From Rhodamnia argentea (lineage: Eukaryota; Streptophyta; Magnoliopsida; Myrtales; Myrtaceae), in contig NC_063157.1 of the NCBI RefSeq assembly GCF_020921035.1, positions 5,700,501-5,764,500 of the forward strand: a stretch of 64,000 bases of DNA, given 5' to 3'. The notes beneath the pieces were generated by a model. It was given only the letters and a program-made list of their open reading frames with translations, did no database searches and was not told the origin of the DNA. Position 1 is the first letter of the stretch; every line of letters starts with the position of its first letter. Positions 1-11,385 of this stretch are shown here, in pieces. The position numbers and the translations under genes were made by a program.

Positions 1-88
1 TATTTGGAACTGCTACGAATTATCCTACAGGTTAGAAGCTAAAGCTTGTTAATCTGTAACAGTCAACTGATGATCATCGTAATCTTAC

Positions 89-2616
89 CTTGTTAAGGTT
101 CCATATTTTGAGCATGGTCTTGCCATCATGCAGAGGATCTTCGAAAAGGCAATCCCTAGTCGGGAGGGCATAGTATTCACATCTCAGGATGGACCCGTCA
201 GGCAACACAAGGGTCTTGAGCAGCTGGAAGTCGTGCTTCCCGACCGAGTCGCTCACGTAGATAGGGCCACCGGAGATGGCTCGAGAAGCGGCGTGGAACT
301 CGGCGCACGGGTGCGTCGACTGGAACATGTCCCAATCCGGGTGGATGAAGTTGCCCATCCACAGGCTGTTGTATGCGCAATGCACCATGTGACACCCCTG
401 GAGCCAAAACGTGCCGTTCGGGTCCCCCGATGGATCGGTGCACCAGAAATCATCGCCTATGTGAACATCAGAAACAGTGAATTGAAGCAATGGTCATCGG
501 AGTATCAATCTCACTTACTCAGAGGACTAGAAAAAAGAACAAAATCATCATAAAATTGGCTTAGTAGACCGATGCGCGACTCTCAACATACCAACACGAC
601 CGAGGGTAACGGCTTCGGTGCCGAGGAACATGAAATCATTGCAGTGCTCCATGCTAGCAATCACACCATTTCCCTTGAAATGTTTCCTAACAGAGGCTGT
701 TAGGGCTTTGAAATAGGCCTTGGCAAGCTCTACCCTCCCACCGTAATCCTCGCACAACATTTCCAGCAACTGATACAGGCACATGGTCGCATGAAACAAC
801 GTCAGACGATCCATTAATAACTGAAGGAAACAAATCCGAAGAGAGAAGTTGTCTAGGAATACTCACGTGAATGACATCCACCTTGACACCATCAATGCCA
901 GCGGACGCCAAGTGCGAGTGAAGCCCCTCGTACATCTGATCCGCCTTCTCCGGTGGCACCAGCCCCACCCCGGTGTTCACGATCTTGTCCACAGCTAGAT
1001 CCTCCATCGTCATCTCGAGCCCAGGCGACAACTGGGGCTTGATCACGGTGGATTCCGGCAGGCCCGGCACCTCCGGCCTGATCCCACCCCAATACCCGCA
1101 GAATGCGTGCCACACGTAAACGTACTCCACGGTCCCAAACTCCTCCTTAAGGTCCTTAACGAAGGCCCCCATTCCCCTGGGCCCGCTGTGCTTCGCCTTC
1201 GGGCTCATGTAGTCCCTGAACTTGTAGTTCTCTTGGAACTTCAGGAGCCTGCAGGGCATCTGCTCGCCGGCCACGGTCTGGTTCATGCCTTCCTTTGTGA
1301 TTGGGTCCGTGTCGTGGGCGATGGACTGCCACCCGTCGTCGATCAGGACGAGCCCGGGCGGGCACCCACCCTCAACGAGGCCTGCAACGCCGTCCCATAT
1401 GCCCTGAGGGTGCACGGTGAGGTAGAACGCGTCCCACGTGCACCACCCGAACTTGTCCACCACGCCAGGAGGGGTCTTCTCCTCGAGGAGCTTGAAGGTG
1501 CCCAGGTGAGCCCGGGCCACCTTGATGGCGTCCTTGACCAGGGCGAATGGGTCCTCACCAGCATGCATGTAGAGAATGGCCCGGAACTTGCTCGCGGCAA
1601 CTTTGGTCGAGCCGCTCTCGACGCAAATGTCAATGCAATCGTCGTCACCTAACGAAGAAAAAATCATCAGATCACCCATAATTCGGGGAGAGAATACATA
1701 TATGGAAGCACCAATCTTTTGTGTGGACCGTAGCACAATTTCCACAATTAAGTCCCTTAGAACCCTACGAAGTGTCCATATCAACTTGCGATTCTTGGGT
1801 TGATTTGACCTATGCCTACTGACCTTTCTTGATGATTTCTTCTGACGCAACACCATATTTATAGATAGTGGACTTAGCTTCTAAAAATGTAGGTGCACCA
1901 TAATTGATTGGAGCTCATGCATGCCCTACTTAAAGTCAAAATGTAAGCCAGGCTGTTTCATGCAATATTAAAAAGAACTGATTCTGGAGTTTATTTATTG
2001 AAATGCTTGACGAGTTACAAAAATGAAAAAGACCGTCCAACGAGGATTTCGTAAAGAATTCAGGGTAAAAATTTTATGTTTTTGAGGTTGAAAAGACAAT
2101 GTCTTTTCGGCACGTTGACGAGGCAAAGTGTATAGATATAAAACTATTTTTACCAGGTTGAAGAGAAGCGCGGAAAGGGCCCTCCAGGAGCGGAAGCAGC
2201 AGCACGTACGGGCGACCCGAACCCGACCTCTCGAGCATCACCAGCTGAGTCTCGCTCTCGAGATCTCGGCCATTGGATCCGACCCAGTGAGTCGTCCACC
2301 ACACCTTGAACCGGAAAATGCTCATGAACCGGATGTCCCTCAGCCTCCCCACCGGCGCCACGTGCCGGCTCTCGGCCTCTGCAGCGTCGAACCCCACGAA
2401 GCACCCCGGGGAAGAAGAAGCCGCCGCCCCCACACCGGCCAACTTGCTGCCGTAGGGCGAGGGAGTGGCGACCACGTTGCGGGGGACGTCGGTGAGGAAC
2501 GGGTGGTGGCCATTGACCGTGAAGGTTCGACTCTGGCCGTCCAGTGCTATAGCGTACTGCGTGGAGGTGTCGTCAGACATTGGGGGAAGATCAGGGGTGG
2601 CCTTGCTTGGAGCCAT
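89..2616 (-). CDS. RFS5: Raffinose synthase (galactinol-sucrose galactosyltransferase), 5' part of gene
   Basis: GH36-type enzyme that transfers galactose from galactinol to sucrose to make raffinose, expected in the cytosol. Four exons are visible on the minus strand: 2616-2154, 1648-867, 769-592 and 456-89. All have GT-AG borders and matching phases. The first exon carries the family N-terminal block (FMSIFRFKVWWTTHWVGSNG). Exon 2 carries FGWCTWDAFYLTV, LIDDGWQSI and GIDGVKVDVIH, where the Asp of the KVD motif is the expected GH36 nucleophile. Exon 4 carries DDFWCTDPSGDPNGTFW and the block ending WNLNK. The C-terminal exon or exons lie beyond position 1, so the gene is cut by the window, not necessarily broken. 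The sequence resembles raffinose synthase (RFS5) more than stachyose synthase, but the two share most motifs. The start at 2616 is chosen because an upstream TATA box fits it and the reading frame is open from there. Confidence 0.93.
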
Positions 2617-2710
2617 CGATGGAAGTTTGAAGAAGACGAAGGAGACGAAAGTGCTTGAGGGAGAAAAATGGGGAGTGCACGTTTTGGTAAGAGAAGCACA
2701 AGAGATGGCG

Positions 2711-2718
2711 TTTATATA
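2711..2718 (-). promoter_or_regulatory. TATA box of the raffinose synthase gene
   Basis: Read on the minus strand this is TATATAAA, about 95 bases upstream of the start codon at 2616. It is a canonical position for a plant promoter with a short 5' leader. Confidence 0.6.
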
Positions 2719-4046
2719 GAGTTAGAGAGAAAGATGTAACGTTGGGTAATAGAAAAGGAAAACGTGGGATTGGTCCCAATATACTTTGATTCCGTTCGGA
2801 GATAAATAGGGAATTTTCTATGATTTTCTCTAACAGAATCTATAAAGCTCGGGCCTTTTTTTTTTTCCACTTTTTTTATTTTGATTTTTTTTTTGCCAGA
2901 AATAAAAGGATTTATTTTTATAGTTTCCAATGTCTTATGGCAGCTTCTTGTGTTAAGTGTCTGAATTGCTCGTAATTTGGAGTGAAATGTCTTAACTTTC
3001 ATTATAATTGTATTTCGCCTCTTTCCTCCTGTAAGAAACCCTCCCTTTGCCTTTGCAAATGCCTCCATTAACCTTGACCTCCGACGTCTATCTCATCCTC
3101 GACTTGTACTGGGAGCTGCTCGGCGCGCATGTGGCGGCGGGGGCGGAGGCTAGGGGTCGATGCCGGTTACGGTTTCGATTATTGCCAGCGACTGAGGGAG
3201 CGGATGGTAATCCCGATTTCGAGGATGTTCTGAAGCTACTACCGCTAGTGCCTCTCTGCTGTCATCGAACAGCTTGATGATTTTTTGAGAATGGTTTCCA
3301 AGTACTTGGGACTTCCCTTAGCCTTTTGCTATTGTTTCGTAGTAAACTTTGCGTTACTGTTTCTGTTACTTTAGTTTTTCTGTATCGTATCTCACTGTTG
3401 GCTGCTGAATTGTTTCCTTTTTCTTTTCGCACCAGACTAAAACCTTCTCCTTTGATGAAGATCTAGGGTAAAGTTTCATTTTTAGTTATAAGGGAAAATT
3501 ACCATAAAAGTCCTATACATCCCGATATAGTGCCAATTCAGTCGTATTTTTTTTGCTAATTAAATTATAAATCTTTTGCATTTATGATAATTCAGTTCAA
3601 TAACTGATTTAGACGCTGATCGTCTCCCGTTGAATCAAATCGCCTTGTCTTCCACAAGAGAGAATAAAATAATTTTGGGTGGTGGGGGGATCTGTGTGTA
3701 TGCTCTGAAGGAGTTTGGAAGTTCTTGTCACGTGCTTACGGGCAACTTTTGGGGGGCATTGCATGCATATGGAATGAAATGATAGGAGAGCTTAAGACCT
3801 TTGGGTTTGATTTCGTTCGCAGTTTTAGAAAGAGAAATGCTTTCCCGATGGTACTGTCAGATCGTCAGACTAGCAACTTCCTTTTAGAAATATATAGATC
3901 TAAGGAATTAGTTTGGCACATTGTGTAGGGAAGATACCGAACATTACACACTCGAATGACATAAACATGCTGAAAATCATAGCGGTTTCGCCTAACAACG
4001 TCAGCAATATCAGCACATCGTCATGTATGGATACAAAAATGTCTCC
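2719..4046. other. Intergenic DNA with a solo foldback arm
   Basis: Mostly unassigned sequence. Around 3047-3280 there is a GC-rich island with a 76-codon open frame on the plus strand (MPPLTLTSDVYLILDLYWELL start) that I do not recognise and do not call as a gene. At about 3490-3620 lies one arm of the foldback family described below (gggaaaattaccataaaagtcct followed by 'gtgccaattcagtc'), without a visible partner arm. The rest shows nothing recognisable. Confidence 0.5.
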
Positions 4047-4395
4047 TAGGCCTGTCAAACGAATGGGTCGGGTTAGGTCACAAATTGTCCCATCCAAATA
4101 GATCGATTTGACCCGTTTATGATCGTTTGTTGTAATGCAAATCTAGTGACCCCATACCCTACCCAACCCGACGCATAGCCAACCGATACCCGATCTGATC
4201 CATACTCCTAAAACAGTAACATATTTAATCTAATATAGAAAAACTCATACCCAAATTGATATGAGAGTGTGGAGCGAGTGAAAGCGAGATCGAGTGATGG
4301 CAAGAGAGAATGAAGAGATAGTCATAAAGGTAAGTTGGGGCTAAGTAAATTATGAACCCATTTATGATCCATTTGCGATCCATTTAACACCCTTA
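4047..4395. mobile_element. Candidate hAT-type MITE
   Basis: The left end reads taggcctgtcaaacgaatgg, and the right end, reverse-complemented, reads taagggtgttaaatggatcg. These terminal inverted repeats (TAGG-TGTCAA/TAGGGTGTTAA type) and the internal 'gggtcgggtt' and 'acccaacccgac' motifs resemble non-autonomous plant hAT elements. Length is about 350 bp and no coding capacity was seen. I could not find a convincing 8 bp target duplication, so the exact ends are approximate. Confidence 0.5.
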
Positions 4396-5465
4396 ATAAG
4401 TTTAAGAAATGTCCCCAACGCACGCGTAGCAGCAAAACTCTTTTAGTAGGTGTTAAGAAACGTGTTTATGATCCATATTCACAATGGAGTAATTTAAGGT
4501 ATCACTGTAAGTGAGCATTCAGACAAATAGGACTATAATAAACACCTCTACCGAATCAGAATCTATCACGTCGCTTAATATGTTCATATGGCAAATCAAT
4601 CATAGGATTATGGGACGATAACGGCCGATGAAGGCATGCTTGGTTAGCAGTGAGCTAGACTGGAGTTCACCATGGTTCGCATCCTTTGCCGGTCAACTCC
4701 GAATTTCGGGACAAATTCTTACGATGATCAACCCTAATGACTGAGTTTATGTTTCTATCTGTCGACTTGAATTGCTGAAAGCTTAGAAGTTACAAGGTAC
4801 ATGTACCCCTTCACTTGCTGATGATGGCGAAGGGGACGGGGAATCTGCGGAGTCGCGAAGGAAACAATAATGGTGGACGATACACGTGCCTTTATGAGAG
4901 GGCGGTGTTCTGCAGGATTCTAGGGTTTTCATCAAGAATTATTCAAGTTCAAAGCAAGAAAGGAAAGAAAGAAGACGAACATTTGATCATGTAACTTGCT
5001 AAAAAGCACAGCCCCCTCTATATTCCTTGGTACCCAATTTCATGCTACGCTCCAAACTCTTGTGAATCTCTTCCTCGATGTAGTTCCATTCGAAAGGCCT
5101 CCCTTTTTTTAATTTTTCTGTTCTTTTTGCTTCGAAAGGCTTCTCTGCCTATTATTGCAAGGCTCGAATATCTCGGACGATCGGCTTTACTTACGTGAAG
5201 AGTGAGGAAACGAATACGATGTCCTTGTCCCGACAACAGGCTGCAGTCATTCGTTTGGTCATATGAACCCTCGAGAATATGTCGTGCCGCAAGAGATCGG
5301 AGGAGATCTAAGATTTCGATTCGTGTCGTAAGTTCAAAGATTTGAAATTCCGCACCATTTAAACCCCGTTGAGTAAATGGCAATAAATTCCAGGTGCAAA
5401 ACTCGCATTCAATGATATTTTTTCTTTTGTCCTTTGGATTTTGTTTTTGTATGATCGAGCCCGCG
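4396..5465. other. Intergenic DNA, nothing recognised
   Basis: Low-complexity to moderately AT-rich DNA. Open frames in it have no recognisable domains. I see no gene, tRNA or clear repeat end here. Confidence 0.4.
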
Positions 5466-5914
5466 GGAAAATTACCCAAAAAAATCCTAAATTTATTGTA
5501 ATTATGTCGATTCAGTCGCAAACTTTTTTTTTTTTTTGCAAGTTGAGTCTTAAATCTTTGAGATTATGTCAATTCAGTCTATTTGGCCAATCGACGCTAT
5601 TTATTTTATTAATAATTTTCCCTTTTTTTCTTTTTTTTTTTTTTTTTGGTTGGGGTAGGAGACCTCTGCCAGCCACCGGGCGAGGGCCTATGAGCCCTCG
5701 CTGGCCCTCACCAACAAAGAAAAAGAAAAAAAAGACAGGAAGAAAAATATAAATAAAAAATTGAAATGTATTAAAATGATCAACGCCGACCCGCCAAATG
5801 AACTGAAGTGGCACAATTGTAAAATGTTTAGGAGCCGATTGGCAAAAAAAGAGTATTTTGGACTGAATTGACATAAATGCAATAAATTTGAGATTTTTTT
5901 TAGGTAATTTTTCC
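5466..5914. mobile_element. Foldback MITE, family A (GC-rich core)
   Basis: The left end ggaaaattacccaaaaaaat and the reverse complement of the right end ggaaaaattacctaaaaaaa continue as matching arms for more than 50 bases, through 'tttattg...tatgtcnattcagtc'. Between the AT-rich arms lies a short GC-rich core (about 5655-5720) with opposed gcgagggc/gccctcgc words, flanked by long T and A runs. About 450 bp, non-coding. No target duplication could be recognised. Confidence 0.75.
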
Positions 5915-6530
5915 TCGAAACATGCCCAAGAATATACTTCTTGGAAGGAGATGAACGAGTTGTCCGGTGCTTCCCTTCCCCCCTTTTGGCCATCTTTTTC
6001 ATGATTCCCCAACTCATGCCAACTTGTGTTGCTCTGCTCCCTTTCCTTTGATTTTTTTTTTCTTTCTTTTTGCCCCACAAGAAGAAGATGAAAATCCACG
6101 CATCTTGAAGGCCGACCTCCCACGTCTCGCCACTCATTGTCGAAACTTTTCCTCGCGCTTAAGGGAGGATGGTTTAGAACGCGAATTAGCTTCATCTTAC
6201 TCGATGAAATTAGATTGTAATGGCTCATCTAAACAAAACTATGGCACTAATCGTACGATGCAATCGTACGATTATGTAGGAGAAGATGCTCTAGGCTCGA
6301 GATGGATGGGATTTTTTAGCTTTGGAATCTTAAAGTAGCTTTCGGTTTTCAAACCCGTTGAACGTCGTTTTGGTTGTCTAGTACATTTGTTCGTTCGTGT
6401 TCCCCCCAAAATGCAAAAAAAAGAAAAAAATAATAATTTTGTGCCACATCGTAAGGTCTACTTTGTACGCCTAAGCTACGTGTAAGTTTGATTGGAAAAA
6501 TGCGTCCGAGCACATGTTAACATTTAAATG

Positions 6531-7070
6531 GGAAAATTTTTCAAAAAAAATGTCTTAAACCTATTGTGATTGTGTCAATTCAATACAAAACCATCGTATT
6601 TGTGTCAATTCAATCCATTCGGTCGGAGATCGCCGACATTAGACGTCTTTCGTCCTGCGGGACACAACCGGCGCCGACGTGGATAATTTTTACTAATATT
6701 TTGATATTTTTTGAGTTTTTTATTTAATTAATTTTTGTTCTTTCGCGTCTTCCTTTAGCTAGTCGTTGGACCTCAACGACCAGCAAGAGGAAGAAGGGAA
6801 GAGAAAAAAAAAAGGAAAGGGGAAGAAAAGGAATAAAAAAATAAAAAATTCAAAAAAAAGTATTAACATATTATTTAAATTTGTCTACATCAGCATTGGC
6901 CTGTCATGTAGGATGATCGGTATTCATGTCAGTAATTTTCAATCAAAATTGACCGAATGGAATGAATTGACATAAATATAAAAAGTTTAAGAGTCAATTG
7001 GCGAATTGAAACATTTAAGATTGAATTTGCACGATTACAATGTGCAATCGGACGTTTTTGAAGGATATCC
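6531..7070. mobile_element. Foldback MITE, family A, diverged copy
   Basis: Inverted arms: the left starts ggaaaatttttcaaaaaaaa and runs through 'ttgtgtcaattcaat', and the right ends 'gattacaa...gacgtttttgaaggatatcc'. Inner arm segments carrying 'tcaattcaatccattcggtcgg' and 'ccgaatggaatgaattgaca' also pair. The core around 6745-6800 has a small opposed repeat (ctagtcgttgg/caacgaccag). Non-coding, and more decayed than the copy at 5466. Confidence 0.65.
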
Positions 7071-7444
7071 TATCAATATACACATGTATAGGACTTTTTT
7101 TTTTTGGGTCGCAGAACCTTGAGAATTTTTTTTTTTTTTTGGGTCGAACGCGTTGAGAACTTGATGAGAAGAATAATATGATGCAAAAGAGATAATATTC
7201 ATATTCAAAGCTCAGTGGACCCTTTGGATTTATGTGGGCCTTTTGTTCTGCTGTAGCCTGAAAGTTCTTGCCAAGTGGATCCACTTTTCCTTTTTGATGT
7301 CCATCGTCCGTGCCCATTTGAATACTATCATCACTTCCACGAGCAAGAAGAAGCCGCTTTTTAGTTTTTTTTTTTTTTTAATATATATTAATTTATGTTT
7401 ATTTTTCAACGTTACACATATTTTAGCTTTCAAATCAAATCTAA

Positions 7445-8629
7445 GGGCCTGAATAGTAACCATTCGATTCTCTCGATTCTGTTCCTCGGAATAAAAATAG
7501 ATGAGAATCCTGTTTGGTAAAGTAAATGATTTTGATTCTGATTTTGTTCCCGGAAATAGTTTTGGAGCAAAAACAAGAATTAAAAAAAAAGTTGATTTTG
7601 GAAAAAAGAATTATTTTTTAAAATCACAAAACAGAATAAAGTCCCATATCTCTCACTTTTCCTTTTCGGTTCTCTCAAATTTTTCTCGGAGAACAAGGCC
7701 TCATTTTCAAAGAAAAATATATGAGAGAATAAAATATGACATAAAAAAATCTAAAAAATTTGGAAATTTTTTTTAAAAAAAGAAAAAACTCGTAAAATGC
7801 CTAAAAATAGAAAAAGTTTATATTAGGCTAGTTTGATCCCATTTTCATAAATTTGGGCCTAGATTCCCTAGATTTCATAGATTTTGTTCTTTTTTAGAAA
7901 AATCATAAACACATTTACAATTAAACTGAAGCATATTTCTCTAAGCTCTTGGAGCTTCATTAGAGTTTTATGATGTGGTTTATTAATTTCATGATTCCTT
8001 GGTTGTATACTTGATTTCATTGATTGTGATTTGTCTAGGTTTATGTACTTTAGACTTAGTCTAGTTTTAAAAAAATTTGGAAAAAGGCAAAAATAACCAT
8101 TGTGAGCACTTAGCAAGCTCTTGTTCTTAAGTTTTCGATGAATTAATATTGAGATTTGATTTTCTAGAACAAAAAACGCATATAATTCGGGACAGCGCCA
8201 TGCATTTTCCTTGTAGAAATGAATGTGTCGCTCATTTCGGTTGTTCGTTTGCTCAAAAGAGTTCGATGAAACCCTACAATAAATGACGAAAATGACTCGT
8301 GATTTTTTTTTATATTTATTTTTACATTTCAATATGCAATATGTTATACAAGAGAATCAATGAATTAATTTTTTGATTAAATCAAAATGTATGATGAAAT
8401 TTCAAATAGTAACTATGTAATTATTTAACTTAAATGACAAAAATTGAAAAGAGCAATTATTCCTGGGAACATAAATTTTGTGCGATTATCAAACGCGTTT
8501 ACGTTTCGAGAACAGAAATTTTGAGTAGTTACCGGACGCGTTCTAATTCTCTAAAACTCATTCGAGAAACAGAATCGGAAAAAGTTATTTTAATCAAAAT
8601 TACTTTTTTGGATCAGAATAGTTGTCATG
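7445..8629. mobile_element. GGGC-ended inverted-repeat element, left portion, split by an insertion
   Basis: The left end gggcctgaatagtaaccatt pairs with the reverse complement of the sequence that would be contiguous if the 8630-11380 insertion were removed (gggcttacatgacaactatt). The last six or seven bases of the element (to 11392) lie on the far side of the insertion. The flanks would be taa and tag, compatible with a decayed 3 bp TAA target duplication of the Tourist/PIF-Harbinger kind. Internally it is AT-rich with no coding capacity. It is distantly similar to the small MITE at 59495. Confidence 0.45.
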
Positions 8630-9735
8630 TGTCACGCCCCGATCCCCAAGCACGCAACAACCCTACCAAGTCGCCTTAGGTCATAATAGGACAACGTCCT
8701 AGGCACGTCATCGATCCATTATTTTATGTTTTTTATTAGCGCATGCAGAATGTGCTACTTCCAACAACAAATCGGATATCGGGGATATACATCAGAACAT
8801 CTCATCAATCAACATCAGCAAAAGTCTATTTTATTAATAGATATTCATTAATCATGGGAAGTACGTTTATATACATATGCCCCACTTCGGGGCTACTTCT
8901 TACAACTCTCAAAAGTATCAGATCGGGGTTAGGGTTTAATACTATTCCATGCTATTAAAAAAAAGATGCACGCCCACGTCCGGCTCTTCACAATTAAGGG
9001 CATGAAAAATGGTTAATAATAACGGGGTGAGATATAAAATCTCAATAAGTCACCGCCTAAGTCCGAGCGGGTGACTCGCTCAAGGCAACCCGAACATGCA
9101 GTATAATATCGACGATACATCAATAGCGTGTGAATCTCACAATGCTTTAACTACCACATGATCGGGCTCAATTCAACAGTCAACCATCAAACATATATAA
9201 GCTTACCTCACCTTGGCTCATATATATGCAATACTCGACACAACTTAACGGTCACGCAAATCGATGCGTACAACCAGAACACTCATCATAGTTTGTATGC
9301 ACAACATATCACATGTGTTCCATTTATTAATGATCGTTCTCGATTTTAGCAAAACCAGGCTCTTTTAGTAGAACTGGGTATCGTTCATTTCCTTCGACAA
9401 CGGCGACCGACAAGCCACGTGATTCCAAGTACTCTCGCTATGGACTAAAATCGGGCATTCATGTAGGGAGCGTCGGTCCGCATCTAACCGCGACCAGCAT
9501 CTAATAAGCCGTGTAGTTCTAAGTACCTTCGACACGAACTTACTAAGCTCGACCCCCGTACCCGGGGGTGTCGGCTTTGTCCTCACATATCCGAAGGAAC
9601 GGTATCCATCATGTGATCACACAAGCACGACGGACAACCAACCAATTTATATCTTTGCATTAAATTTCAATGCACACTCGGTCGCGCTCAAAACTCGCCT
9701 CAAGGTTATTTTTCATGCTCAAAGTTCAATGAAAT

Positions 9736-9752
9736 ACACACACACACACACA
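9736..9752. repeat. (AC)n microsatellite
   Basis: A perfect alternating AC run of 17 bases inside the LTR-like element. Confidence 0.9.
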
Positions 9753-9839
9753 TGGTCACATGCACAAATCTTATCCACTAGAATTTGCATCTTAAACAGA
9801 GTGATTATACGTCTCAATTATAAAATTTGCATCACTTAA

Positions 9840-10400
9840 GGCACCCAACAATTATCATACAATCACCCAATAATTATATCATAATCACCCAACAATAATT
9901 AATTAACGAATAATTAATTATCAAGACCATAATTAATTACTTTACTTATTATTAATTAACTCATTTATAATTAATTAAGTTTGTCTTAATTAATTACTCT
10001 GGCTTTAAATTAATTAACTTACCTTATTTAATTAACCTCAACTCCGGTTAATTAGCACCACAATATTAATTAACCCGACCTCGGGTAAATAATCAAACCA
10101 TGATTAACTAAAAGTTCCTTGAGTTAATTAAACCAACTGCACTTAACCATAAAGTACCTACAGTTAAATTAAAGTAACTATAATTAAATTAAAGTAATTA
10201 TGATTATTCTAATCTAACCGTGGTTAAAATAAAGTAACCATGATTAAATTAAAGTACTACGATTCTTGTAACTCGACTAAGGTTAATTTAACCTAACTGT
10301 AATCACTAATCTAACCCGACCTCAGCTAATTAATCTAACCCGCCAATAACGATAATTCATCTATCCTTAAATGCAGTTAACGTCATAATCAAAGTTTAAG
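9840..10400. repeat. ttaattaa-rich degenerate repeat tract
   Basis: Roughly 560 bases in which taattaa or ttaatta motifs recur every 15-25 bases, separated by variable spacers such as 'aagtaacca' and 'acccgacctc'. It looks like a degenerate satellite-like expansion within the LTR-like element. Confidence 0.6.
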
Positions 10401-11385
10401 GGTTAACTCACAAACTCCGGCAGCCGGCGACTGTTTGGGCGCAACGACGACGACGACAACAGCGGTTCTCGGACAAGGGCTTGCGAGGGGGCACGGGCTT
10501 AGTTTGGGTTCGGAACGGGGGCGGCACAGCTCGAGTCACGGCGGCTCTCGATACGGGTTGGGTATCTCGTCCAACCGGCTTGGCGGGGCTCACTGCTGGG
10601 CTGTGGTAGCGGCTGGGACTGCAGAGGAATCTCGGGCGACCATGGGTCTCAGGCGTTGGGCCCTAAAGGGGAGCAGGGCCGCGGGTAGGGGGTTCTCGGG
10701 TTGCCGGGTTTAAGGGGGTTTGGGTCGAAGGCCAGCGACGGCTTAGCTGGGGCGGTAGCGTAGGGCGACGAGTCGGCTGGATGTGGCGATGGCGGCTGAT
10801 GAGGCAAGGCGCGACGGGTCGCGGCGGTGGCGAGCTCGACGGAGGCAAGCGGTGCAGGTAGCGGTGTTGGCAGCGGTGGTCGGGTGTGGCCCAGCCGAAA
10901 CAAAAGAAACAAGAAGAAGAAAGAAGGAAGAAGAAGAACAGTAGTAAGGGGGTGCCGCGTCGGGTCTAGGGGGGAAGAGGAGAGAGAGAAAGAGAGAGAG
11001 AGGCTGATGGGATTGGGGGGTCCCACCTAGCAAAATCAAAGTTCAATTTTTGTTTTTGTTTTATATGCATAAAATCCAAAGGCATTTTGGTGATTTGACA
11101 AATGGGTATCGGTTAGGCATTTGGCTCAACCGACCGAGGGCAATTTTGGGATTTTCACATTTAGGGCTTGGTTAGGGCTAGGTCAAGCGAAGGGTCCCAG
11201 TACCACAACTCGACGACTTGACTATTCTAGCTTGATTTTCTCTGACCAACATCTCGGAATAACTCAATTTTTATCTCTTAAATTCTCAAAAATCCAAATT
11301 TTATTTTTCAAGTTGAAATTCATGATTTAAATTCTTCGAATCAAGATATCCTACAGATGTTGAAATTTTGGAATGTCACATCATG

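Larger units (their letters stand above)
8630..11380. mobile_element. Solo-LTR-like element with 5 bp target duplication
   Basis: The element begins TGTCACGCCCCG and ends AATGTCACA. It is flanked on both sides by tcatg (8625-8629 and 11381-11385). TG...CA ends plus a 5 bp direct duplication are the hallmark of an LTR retrotransposon insertion. At 2,751 bp, with no recognisable gag or pol and no internal pair of LTRs, it is best read as a long solo LTR, or a non-autonomous derivative of a large Ty3-type element. It contains a (CA)n run, a 500 bp ttaattaa-rich stretch and a GC-rich block near 10420-11030. Confidence 0.7.

Noticed and set aside
5569..6228. 219-codon minus-strand frame
   Set aside because: It runs through the foldback element and its poly-T/poly-A runs; lysine and phenylalanine runs come from low complexity.
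10649..11039. Overlapping Pro/Ser-rich frames on both strands
   Set aside because: They lie in the GC-rich block of the LTR-like element. Several frames are open because of base composition, and no motif or splice context was seen.
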